From Trigonopsis variabilis (taxonomy: Eukaryota > Ascomycota > Trigonopsidomycetes > Trigonopsidales > Trigonopsidaceae), in the NCBI GenBank assembly GCA_003707065.3, contig PPXM03000005.1, forward strand, positions 476,501-540,500: a DNA stretch of 64,000 nt, read 5' to 3'. This document shows, piece by piece, positions 11,801-22,031 of this stretch; the stretch's first letter is position 1; each line of letters opens with the position of its first letter. The notes beneath the pieces are model-generated. The model was not told where the DNA came from and made no database searches. It saw only the letters and a program-made list of their open reading frames with translations. Made by a program: the position numbers and the translations under genes.

Positions 11801-12115
11801 TCACAGCCCACAGGCTATGGCATACAAACTTTATCTAATCAACCTACTGGCTACGGATTTCAAACTGCCACCAATGGCAACGTAAACGGAGTGAGCTCAC
11901 CGGGATATGGGACGCCTTTACAGCGACAACCGACTGGGGGTTTTGGTATTTCGTCAGGAACGAATATTGGTGGGGGCATGGCTCCCTTACAGCCTCAAAA
12001 GACCGGGCCACCTCCTCCGGTGACCTTTGGCGTCAAGCCTTTAGAGCCAACGTTGACTGGCAACCGACGGGCGAATCTTTCCTCAGCGACACCGGATAAT
12101 CCTTTTGGATTCTAG
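8847..12115 (+). CDS. SLA1: Actin cytoskeleton/endocytosis adaptor Sla1
   Basis: Exons 8847-9047 and 9083-12115, joined across a 35-nt intron, encode about 1077 residues. Domains in order: SH3-1 (about 5-67, ALYPYTPQSDQELDLSPGD), SH3-2 (about 72-125), SH3-3 (about 316-375), an Arg/Asp dipeptide-rich tract (about 380-405), SHD1 (about 445-500, GRIWTDRTGTFKVEASFLG, which in yeast binds the NPFxD endocytic signal), a SAM-like SHD2 (about 531-597), then a long Q/P/G-rich tail from about 690 with roughly fifteen [QK]xTG repeats and ending in NPFGF. Sla1 links clathrin, cargo and the Las17-Pan1 actin machinery at cortical patches. The repeats are in yeast the targets of Prk1/Ark1 kinases (LxxQxTG), so the tail is likely phospho-regulated. 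Confidence 0.95.
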
Positions 12116-12328
12116 AGACGATTATAATAGTGTGGAGATAGCAAAGACATGTAGAAAGTAATGTGAGATGATGATTTCTCATCACGGGTGCAATAATGTG
12201 GAGACAGCAAGGACGGGTGTAGAGCGCAAGATGGAATGGTGATTTCTCATCATGGGGTACATAAGGACCTTGACGACGCCGGTTCTGCAACGGTCGTTGG
12301 GACTTTTATCAGCTACTTTGCAGGCACC

Positions 12329-12998
12329 ATGGGTCTTCTGAACGCGGAGAAGCACCTTATTTTCTATGGCGCGTATCATCGTGAGTTTCCAATTGGTTGA
12401 GGAGGGCTAAGATAAAGACGATCCGGTCAATATAGCCATTCATATTGTCGGAGTGCCCCTCATCATGATGACGTCCCTCCATCTGCTCGACAACTACGCC
12501 CTTCCCCGGGATTTTGTAGCTGTGGAGACGGTATTATTTGATAAATTGTACATGCTGTTGCCCAATGGAGGTTTGGGTCTGGATCACATGACGTTTTTGA
12601 CTTTGTTCGAGCCTAAATCACTCGGGCACCTGACGGCTTACATCTACGTGGTTGTCTATTTGCTCCTCACTCCTTCGGTCGGGCTAATCTTGACCCCTGT
12701 GATTTTGGGAATGGTGTGGTTTTCAACTCAAGTCACGGCTCTTCTGGGAATCCGCATGACGAACTACCTGGCTGGAGGAGTTTGGGCGGCTGGTTGGATT
12801 GCTCAATTCATTGGGCATGGCAAATTTGAGGGGAGAAGACCAGCTTTATTTGATAATCTGATCCAGGCTCTACTACTAGCACCGCTTTTTGTATTCTTTG
12901 ACATTCTATTTAACTTTGGTCTGTATCCGGAGCTTCGTGAGAAAGTCGAGACTGGTGTGGCCAAGAAAAGAGCAGACATGGCAAAGAAGAGCCAGTAA
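12329..12998 (+). CDS. MPO1: DUF962/Mpo1-like ER membrane dioxygenase
   Basis: Mpo1 (YGL010w family) is an Fe2+-dependent dioxygenase of the ER membrane that shortens 2-hydroxy fatty acids in the phytosphingosine breakdown route. Exon 1 starts MGLLNAEKHLIFYGAYH, and the second exon (12436-12998) starts with IHIVGVPLIMM, then has several hydrophobic segments and the WIAQFIGHGKFEGRRPALF block typical of the family. The donor is uncertain. A perfect GTGAGT at 12381 would delete most of the usual stretch between the YH and IH motifs; a weaker GTTGAG at 12396 keeps frame and gives a spacing closer to yeast, so I prefer exon 1 = 12329-12395. Both donors have the same phase. About 200 residues in total, near the family size. 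The C-terminus is basic (KKRADMAKKSQ). Confidence 0.88.
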
Positions 12999-13433
12999 GT
13001 CAATTGGACAAAGGATAGGCTTGGAGCATAAGTATGAGCATAATTCAACTTTATTAATCTACTGGATAGAGAGAAACGTAGTGTCAAGCAGACTCAACTT
13101 AGGAACTGACATTAAATAGTTTCCATACACTAGAGAACGCATACTGTCTAGTCTTTACTGTGCTAGAACCAAAATCAGATGCTTTCATCGCCAAAACCCC
13201 CGAGTGCCCCCGCAGACGAGGACAAATTGCTCCTCAGTTCATTGTCTGTGATCCATGTCGTTTGCCGACAATAGGCTGTGTCACATGCGAATCACTCATC
13301 GCTTGCCTTCCTGTTCACCACCCGCATCACCGTTGCTGTGTAATCGCTGACTAGGAGATGTTACTACCCCGCATTGTCGTCTAGAAAGGGGCACTAGCAA
13401 GACTCTCTGACAGATCGGCTGCTATTGTGAAAG
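12999..13433. other. Intergenic, probable promoter of the alpha/beta hydrolase
   Basis: 435 bp between same-strand genes. It contains short frames only and no RNA gene that I can recognise. The downstream part is taken as the promoter of the hydrolase by position. Confidence 0.4.
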
Positions 13434-14570
13434 ATGATATTCACTTCTGAGAGTGGACTCGTCGATGCTGCTTACCCTCGAAGTTTGCGCTGGTCGACGA
13501 TGGACCCAGACGACCATCTGAGACTAGCCTACACCCGCTATCTTCCGGTGAAAGAGAATCCGAATGGAGTAAACTTGGTTCTTGTGCATGGAACAGCTTT
13601 GCAGAAAGAGACATGGATTGTATATTTGGAGGAGCTAGCCAAGGACTCCACGTTGATAAAGGCGGGAGGAATCAAACAAGCGATTGCGTACGATCTGGTC
13701 CATCATGGGGATTCCGCTGTGGTCAATAGAAGAAGACTAGGTCCCTTGTATCACTGGAGAGACGGCGGAAGAGATTTGATTGAAATTGTCAAGCAGCTAC
13801 AAGTCCCTTCTCCTCTTGTCTTTGTCGGTCATTCCCTGGGAGGAGCCCATTGTGTGTATGCTGATCTTTTTGCTCCTTATCTAGCTGATTCTCTTATTCT
13901 CATTGAACCCGTTATTTATTCGGGGACTGCAGAGTATCTGGAGAGCTGCAAGCGCCTCTTCAAAGGCATCCAAGCGGCGACGGTTGAAGAGTGGCCCACT
14001 CGAGAAGCTCTGGTTGACTACGTCTTCAATAAATCATACACTAGGAAGTTCAACCCCCGAATCAAACAGATCTTCGTCGATACATGTGTGGAAAAGGTCT
14101 CGCGACAAGGTGCTACATTCTATCGGCTCAAATCCCCAGCAGAATACCAATCTATGACTTATATGAGCGCAGAGTCATCAAGTCGTGAAATCTTTAGCGC
14201 TCTGCATCTCATTAATAAACCAGTTCTGCATATTGTGGGAGGAAAAGCCCGATGGAACGATCCCAAAACGCCTGCTATGGCAAGAGAGGCTTTTGGCTCT
14301 CTTTTGGAGCAGCACGTCATCAAAGAAGCAGGCCACAATATTCCAGTCGAAGCTCCAGAGACACTGATTCCCGTTTCATCCAGCTTCCTGGTGAAAACTT
14401 TGGAGTCTTATAGATCCAAGCGTGCCCAAGAGTCGTTTCCTCCGGGTGAGGAACGCCGCCAAGCTGAGAAAGAAAGGCAGCGCTACATAGAGCATTGGTC
14501 ACGTAATATGGATAGAGCTATAAGCCTTGCGAAGGAGAAGCCTGGCCAATCCCTTTTGTCGAGACTATGA
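13434..14570 (+). CDS. Alpha/beta hydrolase with peroxisomal targeting signal (Lpx1-like)
   Basis: Single-exon protein of 378 residues. It has the alpha/beta-hydrolase oxyanion segment LVLVHGTALQKETW (about 48-61), the nucleophile elbow GHSLGG (Ser about 134) followed by the LILIEPV strand seen in yeast Lpx1-type enzymes, and the catalytic His in EAGHNIPVEAPE (about 301). The last three residues are SRL, a conservative form of the PTS1 signal SKL, so the protein is likely peroxisomal. Lpx1 is a peroxisomal triacylglycerol lipase in yeast; related fungal proteins are labelled toxin-biosynthesis-like hydrolases on similarity alone. The substrate here cannot be read from sequence. A second Met at 13500 could be used, but the first gives a fuller N-terminal strand. 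The C-terminal 50 residues are charged and helical. Confidence 0.85.
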   Translation: MIFTSESGLVDAAYPRSLRWSTMDPDDHLRLAYTRYLPVKENPNGVNLVLVHGTALQKETWIVYLEELAKDSTLIKAGGIKQAIAYDLVHHGDSAVVNRRRLGPLYHWRDGGRDLIEIVKQLQVPSPLVFVGHSLGGAHCVYADLFAPYLADSLILIEPVIYSGTAEYLESCKRLFKGIQAATVEEWPTREALVDYVFNKSYTRKFNPRIKQIFVDTCVEKVSRQGATFYRLKSPAEYQSMTYMSAESSSREIFSALHLINKPVLHIVGGKARWNDPKTPAMAREAFGSLLEQHVIKEAGHNIPVEAPETLIPVSSSFLVKTLESYRSKRAQESFPPGEERRQAEKERQRYIEHWSRNMDRAISLAKEKPGQSLLSRL

Positions 14571-15214
14571 TGTTCTATTGTCGAATACGCTCCGTGAAGC
14601 GACGTACTCAATACAGTAGCTGATCGCCGCCCGAATCACTACCTAGAGATGGCGCACCGACCTAGACAAGAAATAATTCCTAAACAGGGTGTTGGATTAC
14701 AAAGCACAGCGACCAATCAAACAAGAGATAAATTGCTCACAGTTCAAATCTTAGCCGGAAACACAATTTCTGCGTAATGGAAAACATGCAATATAAAGTA
14801 TATTTTATCAAGACGTTAACGGGCTCCTCTTTGGCTCTTGACCTGACATCCAGCCAGAATCCAAGATGTCGGTAAAGATTTAGCTTTCCCGAAGAGGCAA
14901 GACGGTCGGAGGAAGTCGTGTGCGGCTCGAAAGTCAAAAAAAGCCACAGTGACACTCGACGATGACTGAGACCAAGGTAGAGTACGATAGGAGGCGAGAA
15001 ATGTCGGATGGGGTGATGGGAGGGACGATAATACCCGATTTCACCAAGTTTTACTGCAAAAAAAGGAATTTTTTGGAGGTAATTTGAGGTATTGATCTTC
15101 GGGAGGAGTAGGAGTGATAATGGTTTTGATGTCATTGAGCGCGCTGTCCCACATATTTGGCTCGATGGCTATAAATTCGCTTAGGCTCAAGGACTCTAGC
15201 ACCTGCAAGCAAAT
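14571..15214. other. Intergenic, AOX upstream region
   Basis: About 640 bp with no supportable gene on either strand. Frames of up to 132 codons on the minus strand have no motif and read into the AOX start, so they are taken as chance. The downstream end is presumably the alternative oxidase promoter. Confidence 0.4.
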
Positions 15215-16315
15215 ATGTTTCGATATACACCAAGAATCATCAGTGGAGCTATAATCCACCGCCAAGGGCTAGAATGCCTAGGCACTATGGTCCCCCGTGG
15301 CCATGGAGGATGTGCCAGGATCAGAACTATGGTAACCACGGCCACATATGCAGAGACAACTCAAAGCCAAAAGAAAAGTACGGTGAATACCGAGCCTACG
15401 CCATACGAGACCTTAGAAGATGCAGCCAAAGAAGATGAGGGCCCCTCATTATATCATCCAGATCGACATGATTATTTTTCCAGGGCAGCTTGGGAACATC
15501 CTTTCTTCACCAAAGAACAGATGGATCAAATCAAACCAGAGCACCGACCTACTCAGCGGCTGAGTGATCGGGTTGCCTATCGAGCCATTCAGATGCTTCG
15601 AGGGAGCTTTGACTTTGTCACCGGTTATCGTCATCCTCCCAAGGACTTTGATATGAGCAAACCGTTACCCGAAAAGTACCGAATGACTGAAAGGAAATGG
15701 CTTATACGGCTAGTATTTCTTGAGTCCATAGCGGGCGTTCCAGGCATGGTGGCTGGGATGCTTCGACACCTCCACTCGTTACGGTTACTTCGAAGGGATC
15801 GAGCGTGGATTGAAACGCTGCTTGAAGAAGCATATAATGAGCGAATGCACCTGTTGACTTTTATCACGCTCACCAAACCGGGCTGGTTTATGAAAATGAT
15901 GCTCTTGGGCGCCCAAGGAGTATTCTTCAACATGTTCTTCTTAGCCTACCTAGTGTCTCCGAGGACTTGTCATCGATTTGTGGGCTATCTAGAGGATGAA
16001 GCCATCATCACCTATACTCGGTGCCTTGAGGATATGAAACGAGGTCTGCTACCCAAATGGGACAACGTCCAAGTACCAGATATAGCTCGACAGTACTGGC
16101 ATATGGGCGACAAGGCAACCATGTATGATCTGATCAATTATGTCCGTGCCGACGAAGCCAAGCACCGAGAAGTGAATCACACTTTTGCCAACTTGAATCA
16201 AAAACATGATCGCAATCCCTTTGTTATCAAGGTCAACAATGGAACTCCTCAACCGAGTAAGGATCTGACTACATACAAAGGCACGGGCTGGGAGCGTGAC
16301 GAAATCGCAGCATAG
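15215..16315 (+). CDS. AOX1: Mitochondrial alternative oxidase
   Basis: Single-exon gene for 366 residues. AOX is a diiron ubiquinol oxidase on the matrix side of the inner membrane that passes electrons to oxygen without pumping protons. The four helices with metal ligands are visible: FLESIAGVPGMVAGMLRHLH, EAYNERMHLLTF, YLEDEAIITYT and RADEAKHREVNH, giving the E, ExxH, E, ExxH set. The first 70 residues are an unconserved, basic, Ser/Thr-rich presequence. The absence of introns is notable only in that most neighbours have them. With COX13, ATP1 and CRD1 in the same window it belongs to the respiratory chain, but distances argue against co-regulation as a unit. Confidence 0.97.
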   Translation: MFRYTPRIISGAIIHRQGLECLGTMVPRGHGGCARIRTMVTTATYAETTQSQKKSTVNTEPTPYETLEDAAKEDEGPSLYHPDRHDYFSRAAWEHPFFTKEQMDQIKPEHRPTQRLSDRVAYRAIQMLRGSFDFVTGYRHPPKDFDMSKPLPEKYRMTERKWLIRLVFLESIAGVPGMVAGMLRHLHSLRLLRRDRAWIETLLEEAYNERMHLLTFITLTKPGWFMKMMLLGAQGVFFNMFFLAYLVSPRTCHRFVGYLEDEAIITYTRCLEDMKRGLLPKWDNVQVPDIARQYWHMGDKATMYDLINYVRADEAKHREVNHTFANLNQKHDRNPFVIKVNNGTPQPSKDLTTYKGTGWERDEIAA

Positions 16316-16776
16316 GCGTTAACGTAAGATTCTATATGCGTTGGATAGATCGTCTACATGGTCTTACTTGTAAATATGAAACATGACTGTCATGACAAGA
16401 GAACAAGAGAATATCAGAGCTCATATTGCTGTAACTGTAAGAAAAAGTCTTCAATAGACTCAGATGTCCCGAACTAGCTGACATAACGCTTAGAGCCTGT
16501 TCGTCTCGTCTGAGGTCTAGCCTATGTATATGTCATACCAGGGAAGTTCAAAGAACGGTTACCCCGGGCATCGCTCATGAGGCTCAACCGGTTCCAGAAC
16601 GGCCAATAAGTGGCAACCACCCTGGCTCTAGTATCAAAGATGGACTCGGGTCGCATGTGAAATCCCAATGGACTAGATGTTCAGAGTAGACCTTCCTTGA
16701 ATGAATGGTTCTTCTAGAAGATCCATACAACCACAGTTATACAGTGAGTTCGATGCCATCTTCTTTCTATATACAT
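16316..16776. other. Short convergent intergenic region
   Basis: About 460 bp between the convergent AOX and acylphosphatase genes. It should hold both 3' untranslated regions. No further gene or repeat was seen. Confidence 0.4.
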
Positions 16777-17241
16777 TCACGCTTTTACCTCAAAATCCGC
16801 TTCGTACTCTATAGGAGAGATTTCATTAACTTCAACTGACTTGACAGCAGCGTGGGGAGGCCCCGTCCGTAGACAATGCCAAAACTGATCTAAAACTTCA
16901 TGCGTGGTTTCTCCCTCACATGTGTAGGATAGGCCTTGTACCTGTCCCGAAACTGTACCATGGTCGGTATTCCTGCACCATCCCGTGAGATGGTTGGTAT
17001 GTGCCAGGCTCTGTTTCCATTAGCTTGTTTCCTAGACCGTTCTTACCCGAACGAAATTCCGGTAATTGACTCCCTGCACCTAGTTCCTTTAGCTTGCCAT
17101 TGACCCAGCAGCACTTACCTTGCCAAACACTTCAAATTCAAAGCGCACTTTCTTTACTTCTGGAGGCTCGTTCGATTGCTTTCTGGGCCACGTGCATCGT
17201 GGTTGCTGAAGTTCATCCTTATAGCTCCAGGTCTCAGCCAT
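16777..17241 (-). CDS. Acylphosphatase
   Basis: A small three-exon gene: 17119-17241, 17047-17079 and 16777-17010, with introns of 39 and 36 nt, giving 129 residues. The first exon ends VRFEFEVFGK; the second is eleven codons, VQGVNYRNFVR; the third continues LTGWCRNTDHGTVSGQVQG. Together these are the acylphosphatase signatures GxVQGVxFR and GWxxNxxxGTVxG, with the catalytic Arg in the second exon and the catalytic Asn in the third. Acylphosphatases hydrolyse carboxyl-phosphate mixed anhydrides such as acetyl phosphate and 1,3-bisphosphoglycerate. The usual size is about 95-100; the extra 30 residues are an N-terminal Trp/Gln/Pro/Lys-rich extension with no recognised motif. It diverges from cardiolipin synthase with 526 bp between. 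Confidence 0.9.
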
Positions 17242-17767
17242 GATGTGATGTAGTTGGGAGCAGTCTTGAGATACTACTTGTCACCGTTTCCAGGGCCTGG
17301 TGCTTGGCGCCTGTCACCACTAGTTATAGTGACTACATTATCTTTCACCACAAGGGAAATACATGCTTTTACTACTTAGAGAGGAATCAGGCGTCCCGTC
17401 GTACTTTGACAAGCTCAGTCGCAGCGTCGCAGCCCGAATTGAGCCCTCTTAAATTCCCATCTCTGCTATAATGAAGATCCAGTTCTACTTAAGAGGTTAC
17501 AGGCAACATATCGCGACCATGGATGGCTCTTTCTCTAAAGCCTATCACTACAGAGTTGCAAAGGCACCAGCCATCCCTTTTGGACCCTGTCCCAGATCCA
17601 ATCGTGTCACGTGTGAGCGTAGTTTGAAGTAACTCCCACAGTCAGTGCCTTTTCGAGTAAAACTCAGCGTGCATCTCGTTTCTTAAACCGATCGAGCTGC
17701 TCGACCTTGACCGACTCGGTCGAAGACTGATGACCGAGGTCGTCCCGGTAACATCCCAAGCTACCTG
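17242..17767. promoter_or_regulatory. Divergent promoter region acylphosphatase / CRD1
   Basis: About 525 bp between two divergently transcribed starts. Nothing else was found in it. I identify no specific factor site with confidence. Confidence 0.35.
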
Positions 17768-18586
17768 ATGTTAATCTCGCCTCTAAGGCATTTTGCCTTG
17801 GCTAGGCCGCTAGGTCGGTCACGTCCAAGTGTAGGCGGTTTATCCAAGGTTGGATCATTGCTGAACCGTGGTCCCATTTGTCGATTACAGAATCGGGCTG
17901 GTTCTTTCATCTCTCCGTGCCGATCGCTCTCGACCAATCCCGAGCGACATGAAAAAATCTGGAACATCCCCAACATTCTTACTATGAGCCGGCTGGTGGC
18001 TGCTCCATTGTGCACCTATTCGATCATTCACGACTCTCCCCATGTGTCGCTGGCTCTGTTTACCTACGCCTGTCTGACCGACTTCATCGACGGGTTCATT
18101 GCCCGCCGGTTCAAGATGAAAACGGTCGTGGGAACAATTCTGGATCCTATGGCTGACAAGTTTCTTATGCTGGGAGTCACGGGAGCCATGACTTATATAG
18201 GTGAGATGCCCTTGTGGTTGACAGGTCTAGTCATTGGCCGCGATTTCCTTCTCGGGTTGTCTGCAATATACTACCGATACACTTCTCTTGCTCCCCCAAA
18301 GACATTTGCAAGATTCTGGGACTTTTCTCTTCCGTCAGCTGAGGTCAGACCTACATCAGTCTCCAAGCTTAACACCGTCCTTCAGATGCTCCTTATTGCA
18401 TTATATGTCATCCACCCGCTGATTCCTGAACCCGAAGACTCTTCTTCTTTTACTCCTGCTCTTGAAGGGCTTCAATACACAGTTGCATTTACCACCGTCG
18501 CATCAGGACTATCCTATGTCTTTTCTAAGACGGCCGTACGTGTCTTGACGACCGCTCAGAGCGTGGTCAAGAGAACCAAGCACTAA
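17768..18586 (+). CDS. CRD1: Cardiolipin synthase
   Basis: Single-exon protein of 272 residues. The CDP-alcohol phosphotransferase signature is complete: DFIDGFIARRFK followed by GTILDPMADK (D-x2-DG-x2-AR-x8-G-x3-D-x3-D). Several hydrophobic helices follow (LWLTGLVIGRDFLLGLSAIY, LNTVLQMLLIALYVIHPL). The first 60 residues are Arg/Ser-rich without acidic residues, a mitochondrial presequence. Eukaryotic Crd1 condenses CDP-diacylglycerol with phosphatidylglycerol to make cardiolipin in the inner membrane, which in turn stabilises complex IV and the ATP synthase, both represented in this window by COX13 and ATP1. It converges on CUL3, with 113 bp between stops. Confidence 0.94.
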   Translation: MLISPLRHFALARPLGRSRPSVGGLSKVGSLLNRGPICRLQNRAGSFISPCRSLSTNPERHEKIWNIPNILTMSRLVAAPLCTYSIIHDSPHVSLALFTYACLTDFIDGFIARRFKMKTVVGTILDPMADKFLMLGVTGAMTYIGEMPLWLTGLVIGRDFLLGLSAIYYRYTSLAPPKTFARFWDFSLPSAEVRPTSVSKLNTVLQMLLIALYVIHPLIPEPEDSSSFTPALEGLQYTVAFTTVASGLSYVFSKTAVRVLTTAQSVVKRTKH

Positions 18587-18699
18587 GAACTGTAAATAGC
18601 ATGCATATCATAGGACTGTATTCTCGTGGACAAGTAGCAGGCTAGGATTCTCGATAGATAAATAGAAACTAAACTTGAACTCGCATGTAAACGCCCCTT

Positions 18700-21075
18700 T
18701 CATGCCAGATAATTGTACACCTGCCTGTCCTCCTCCGATCGCTCGAGATAGTCCTGCTCCAGTAGCGAGTCGATTCTCCTCTTGACCATCATAGGATTGG
18801 GTGTGAACCGGGAAGCCAGCTGCCTAGTGACCTCGGCGACCAAGAGGTTGTGGTTCAGCGATTTGCGCCCTTTCATGATCCGAACAATAGCGGCATCGAT
18901 GACATATCGACGGCTCCGGTCAATTTCTTGCATCGTCTTTTGTCGTTCAGTATCTGATTCAACCTTGGAGCCCGCCATGGTGAGGATTTTGACTCGGTAA
19001 GACGGAGCTTCAAAGTCGACATTAAGCCGAAACGAGTCAGACTCGGAGACATATTTTGTCTCTGGTGGAGATTTTAGAAGGATTCGAGCTCGAGGAGATA
19101 GGCATAAAGAGGCTAGATGTCGTTGGAGATCAGCATCGGGGATACCAGTGGCATCTCTAATTTGGTGGTATGTCAGAGACTCGTTATCGCCGATATCATT
19201 GAATAATAACAGGATGACCATTGCATAAGTGGAACATGATATCTCGTGTTTCCTCTTTCGAAAAGAGGCTTTCAGCTCCGCAGTCCCAAGGGCAGGGTTA
19301 ACTTGCAGTCTTCGGCCACGATGCTGATTCAAATAGAACGATTGTAGCGATCTGAAGGCAGAATCCAAATCTTGAGAGAGTATACACGACCCCAGGTTAT
19401 TTGAGATTGCCGTAGGCCAAAACGTCGGAGTCAAGATAAGAAGATGGAGGTCGAGTTTCGAGGCCGAAGAAGGATGAACTGATTTGTATTTCTCGTAGAG
19501 GTCATCAGATAGTCTAATATCTTTGAACATTCCCTCTAATTTGAACGTGAATGCATGTCCTACCTCATGTTTGATCCGGGTAATCATGGCCTGTTCCAGA
19601 TCCTGGTCAACGTTGCCTTTGGACGCCAACAATCGCTTGGCGAGATGCGTTTTATAATATGTTTCAAATAAGTCCTTATCAGAAAGGTACCTAAACATTG
19701 CAATGGCTGAGTCCAAGGCTGCCTCGAGCTCATCCTCGGTCCTTGACTTAGTCCCTTTACGCAAAATGTCGTCAATAAACAGTGAAACGTATTCAGAGGC
19801 CTTTGGGTTCGTATTGACAATGGTTTTGAATCCTTCAGTGATGGCCAAATCGAATTTGGGATCGTTTGCAAACGCTTGTTCCAAAAGACTCTGAAATTTG
19901 GCTCTCAATTGTAAACAGTCCTGGACCCAGTTGATAGCCAAAAGAGATAGATTCTGCTTCTTTCCGGGTTGAGCATTATTAGACAGGGAGAGGTTGAGAT
20001 TTTTGCCGAAAAGAGCGAGTTTATCCAAGATCAGACTCAAGAAATCGGCTCGATCGGGATCTAGTCGACCCAACAGCTGATATATCTTAGTTAAAAATTC
20101 AACTTGGTTGTTATCGATCGCAGACAAGACTCCAGTGCCCGGAAATCTCATAATTTCACTGAAATGGTCGCCAATAAAGATCTGTTGAATGATCTGGGTA
20201 ATCCGCGTCCCAGTGTCGTATGTAAGGTATGTCTCTGATAACTTCCTTTCATTGTTGAGGATTTCTTGTAATTTGGTAATGTAGAAGTTGGCATCATGTT
20301 CATCAACCAGGGTTCGAGCTAGATCTTGATAATAATCTGTGGTCGCTTTTAATATTAACGGTTCTAGCCATGTAGAGTATGCTGGTTCTCCACTTGGGTT
20401 CGACTGTTCCTCTCCATTCGAGCTATCATTCAACTGATCAAACATATTCACCAACGACTTGATAATATTCGTGTCAATTGTCCCTCCGCTCCGATCCAAA
20501 GCAATCTCGCTCAAAATCACCTGACATGCACAGTCTCCAATGGGCGGATCAGGACAGCGGAGGACTTTTGTTAGGAATAAGTTCATTCCAGTATCGAAAA
20601 TTAAGGCCAGATGATTCTCTTTGGAATAGACCCGATCCAAATACATTAATATATCTGAGACCATTCTCATGCAGATACAGTGGTCATCCCACATGTCTTT
20701 GATGGCTCTTAATAGCTTCATCCCTGTTCCTCCTCCACCGGTCACCTTCGAATCACCTTGAACACGATTAACAAGTGGCCCTAGGACTTCCCGCGCTTGA
20801 CTCTCCAGATACTGCCCGATCTGTTCACTAACATTGCTATATAATCGCCCCCCTTGCTTTCGTAAAACTATAAGATAGGCTTGTCTATATAAAGTCTCAA
20901 ACGATAATGCCGACTCGTTCTTTCGATATATCTCTGAGATGGCGGTAGATAATATCTCCCAGGACTGATTGAAATCCACATCAGTCGCGATTTTCTCAGC
21001 GGTTAGCTCCTCTTAGACTTTCTTGTTTACCTTTCTCGGGGCTCTGATCTTGGACCTCATTCGTGTCCCGGACAT
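18700..21075 (-). CDS. CUL3: Cullin 3
   Basis: Exon 1 (21031-21075, MSGTRMRSKIRAPRK) and exon 2 (18700-20994, beginning KIATDVDFNQSWEILS) are joined over a 36-nt intron; about 779 residues. Cullin-3 is the scaffold of RING ubiquitin ligases that use BTB proteins or, in budding yeast, elongin A/C as substrate receptor. The N-terminal cullin repeats, the cullin-homology segment KDLFETYYKTHLAKRLL and the C-terminal neddylation domain (IVRIMKGRK, containing the Nedd8 acceptor Lys, then HNLLVAEVTRQL) are all present, and the chain ends with YNYLA as cullins do. Without the small first exon the N-terminus would lack the basic leader seen in fungal Cul3. ELA1, a known partner in yeast, lies about 7 kb away. 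Confidence 0.93.
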
Positions 21076-21424
21076 GATGTAGCGTGAACGGAAAACACTA
21101 CTACAGCGCTCTGGTCTCATCGCGACACCACCATTCTTTATTCTTCCTGAGCCTATAGAGCTTAGTATGTGAATCGAGCTTATTCTCGAGATTATGAACA
21201 GTATATTTAATTACTTCCCTGGATCTCTTAGGAAATACTTTATATCAGCTGTCAAGATCCAACACTGTCTACCACATTCACTATATAGAAGCCACTCTAC
21301 TGTAAATTAAAGCAAAGCGAGACGCGTTTCTTGCTCTAATGTCAAATCCATCTCACTCCATTTCCAATATCATTGAGTATCCCCATGACGTCGACTAGAG
21401 ATATTCATCTTACTCTCCATCCCC

Positions 21425-21907
21425 ATGATCCCTCGATCCCTTAACCGCTCAGTCTACCAGATTCCTCGCTCACTTTCTTGCCTTTCACCTCAAGTCTCTC
21501 TCTCCCGCTCTCTTCCTCGCAGTCTTTTCGTCCGGCAGGATCCTGGTCGATTTTTCCATCACTCTCGTGTACTCGGTCAGAAAGTCCCGATTGGCAAAAT
21601 CGACAAGCCTTCCTATGAAATAACTTTCACTTGCAAGCCCTGCCAGCATCGATCGACCCACACAATCTCGAAACAGGCCTATCACGGCGGCACGGTCCTG
21701 ATCCAGTGCCCAAACTGCAAAGTTCGCCATCTCATCGCCGACCACCTCAAAATCTTCAAAGACCAGCGGACTACGCTTGATGATATTCTCAAAGAATCAG
21801 GATCTTCAATCAAACATGGAGTTAAAAACGTTTCGGGTGATATCGAGTGGGAATCTCCCGATTCCGTCGAGTTGCTGCCGGAAGGCAAAGATCTCGGAAA
21901 GAACTAA
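21425..21907 (+). CDS. ZIM17: Mitochondrial Hsp70-escort zinc finger protein (Zim17/Tim15)
   Basis: A 160-residue protein with a DNL-type zinc finger: CKPCQHRSTHTISKQAYH, then CPNCKVRHLIADHL, giving the two CxxC pairs and the conserved HLIADxL block. The first 55 residues are rich in Arg, Ser and Leu, a mitochondrial presequence. Zim17 keeps the matrix Hsp70 (Ssc1) soluble and supports import and Fe-S assembly. The tail after residue 115 is acidic and not conserved. The start lies 350 bp from the CUL3 start on the opposite strand, so the two share an upstream region. Confidence 0.93.
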   Translation: MIPRSLNRSVYQIPRSLSCLSPQVSLSRSLPRSLFVRQDPGRFFHHSRVLGQKVPIGKIDKPSYEITFTCKPCQHRSTHTISKQAYHGGTVLIQCPNCKVRHLIADHLKIFKDQRTTLDDILKESGSSIKHGVKNVSGDIEWESPDSVELLPEGKDLGKN

Positions 21908-22031
21908 ATTCTGTATATATAAGATGCTATAGATAACACTTGTGATATAATACAGCCTGTTTACTGCGGTATGACCCATTTAATTATGCTACAGTATAAA
22001 GTATAACTGATTCTCCTTTGACCTATATATC

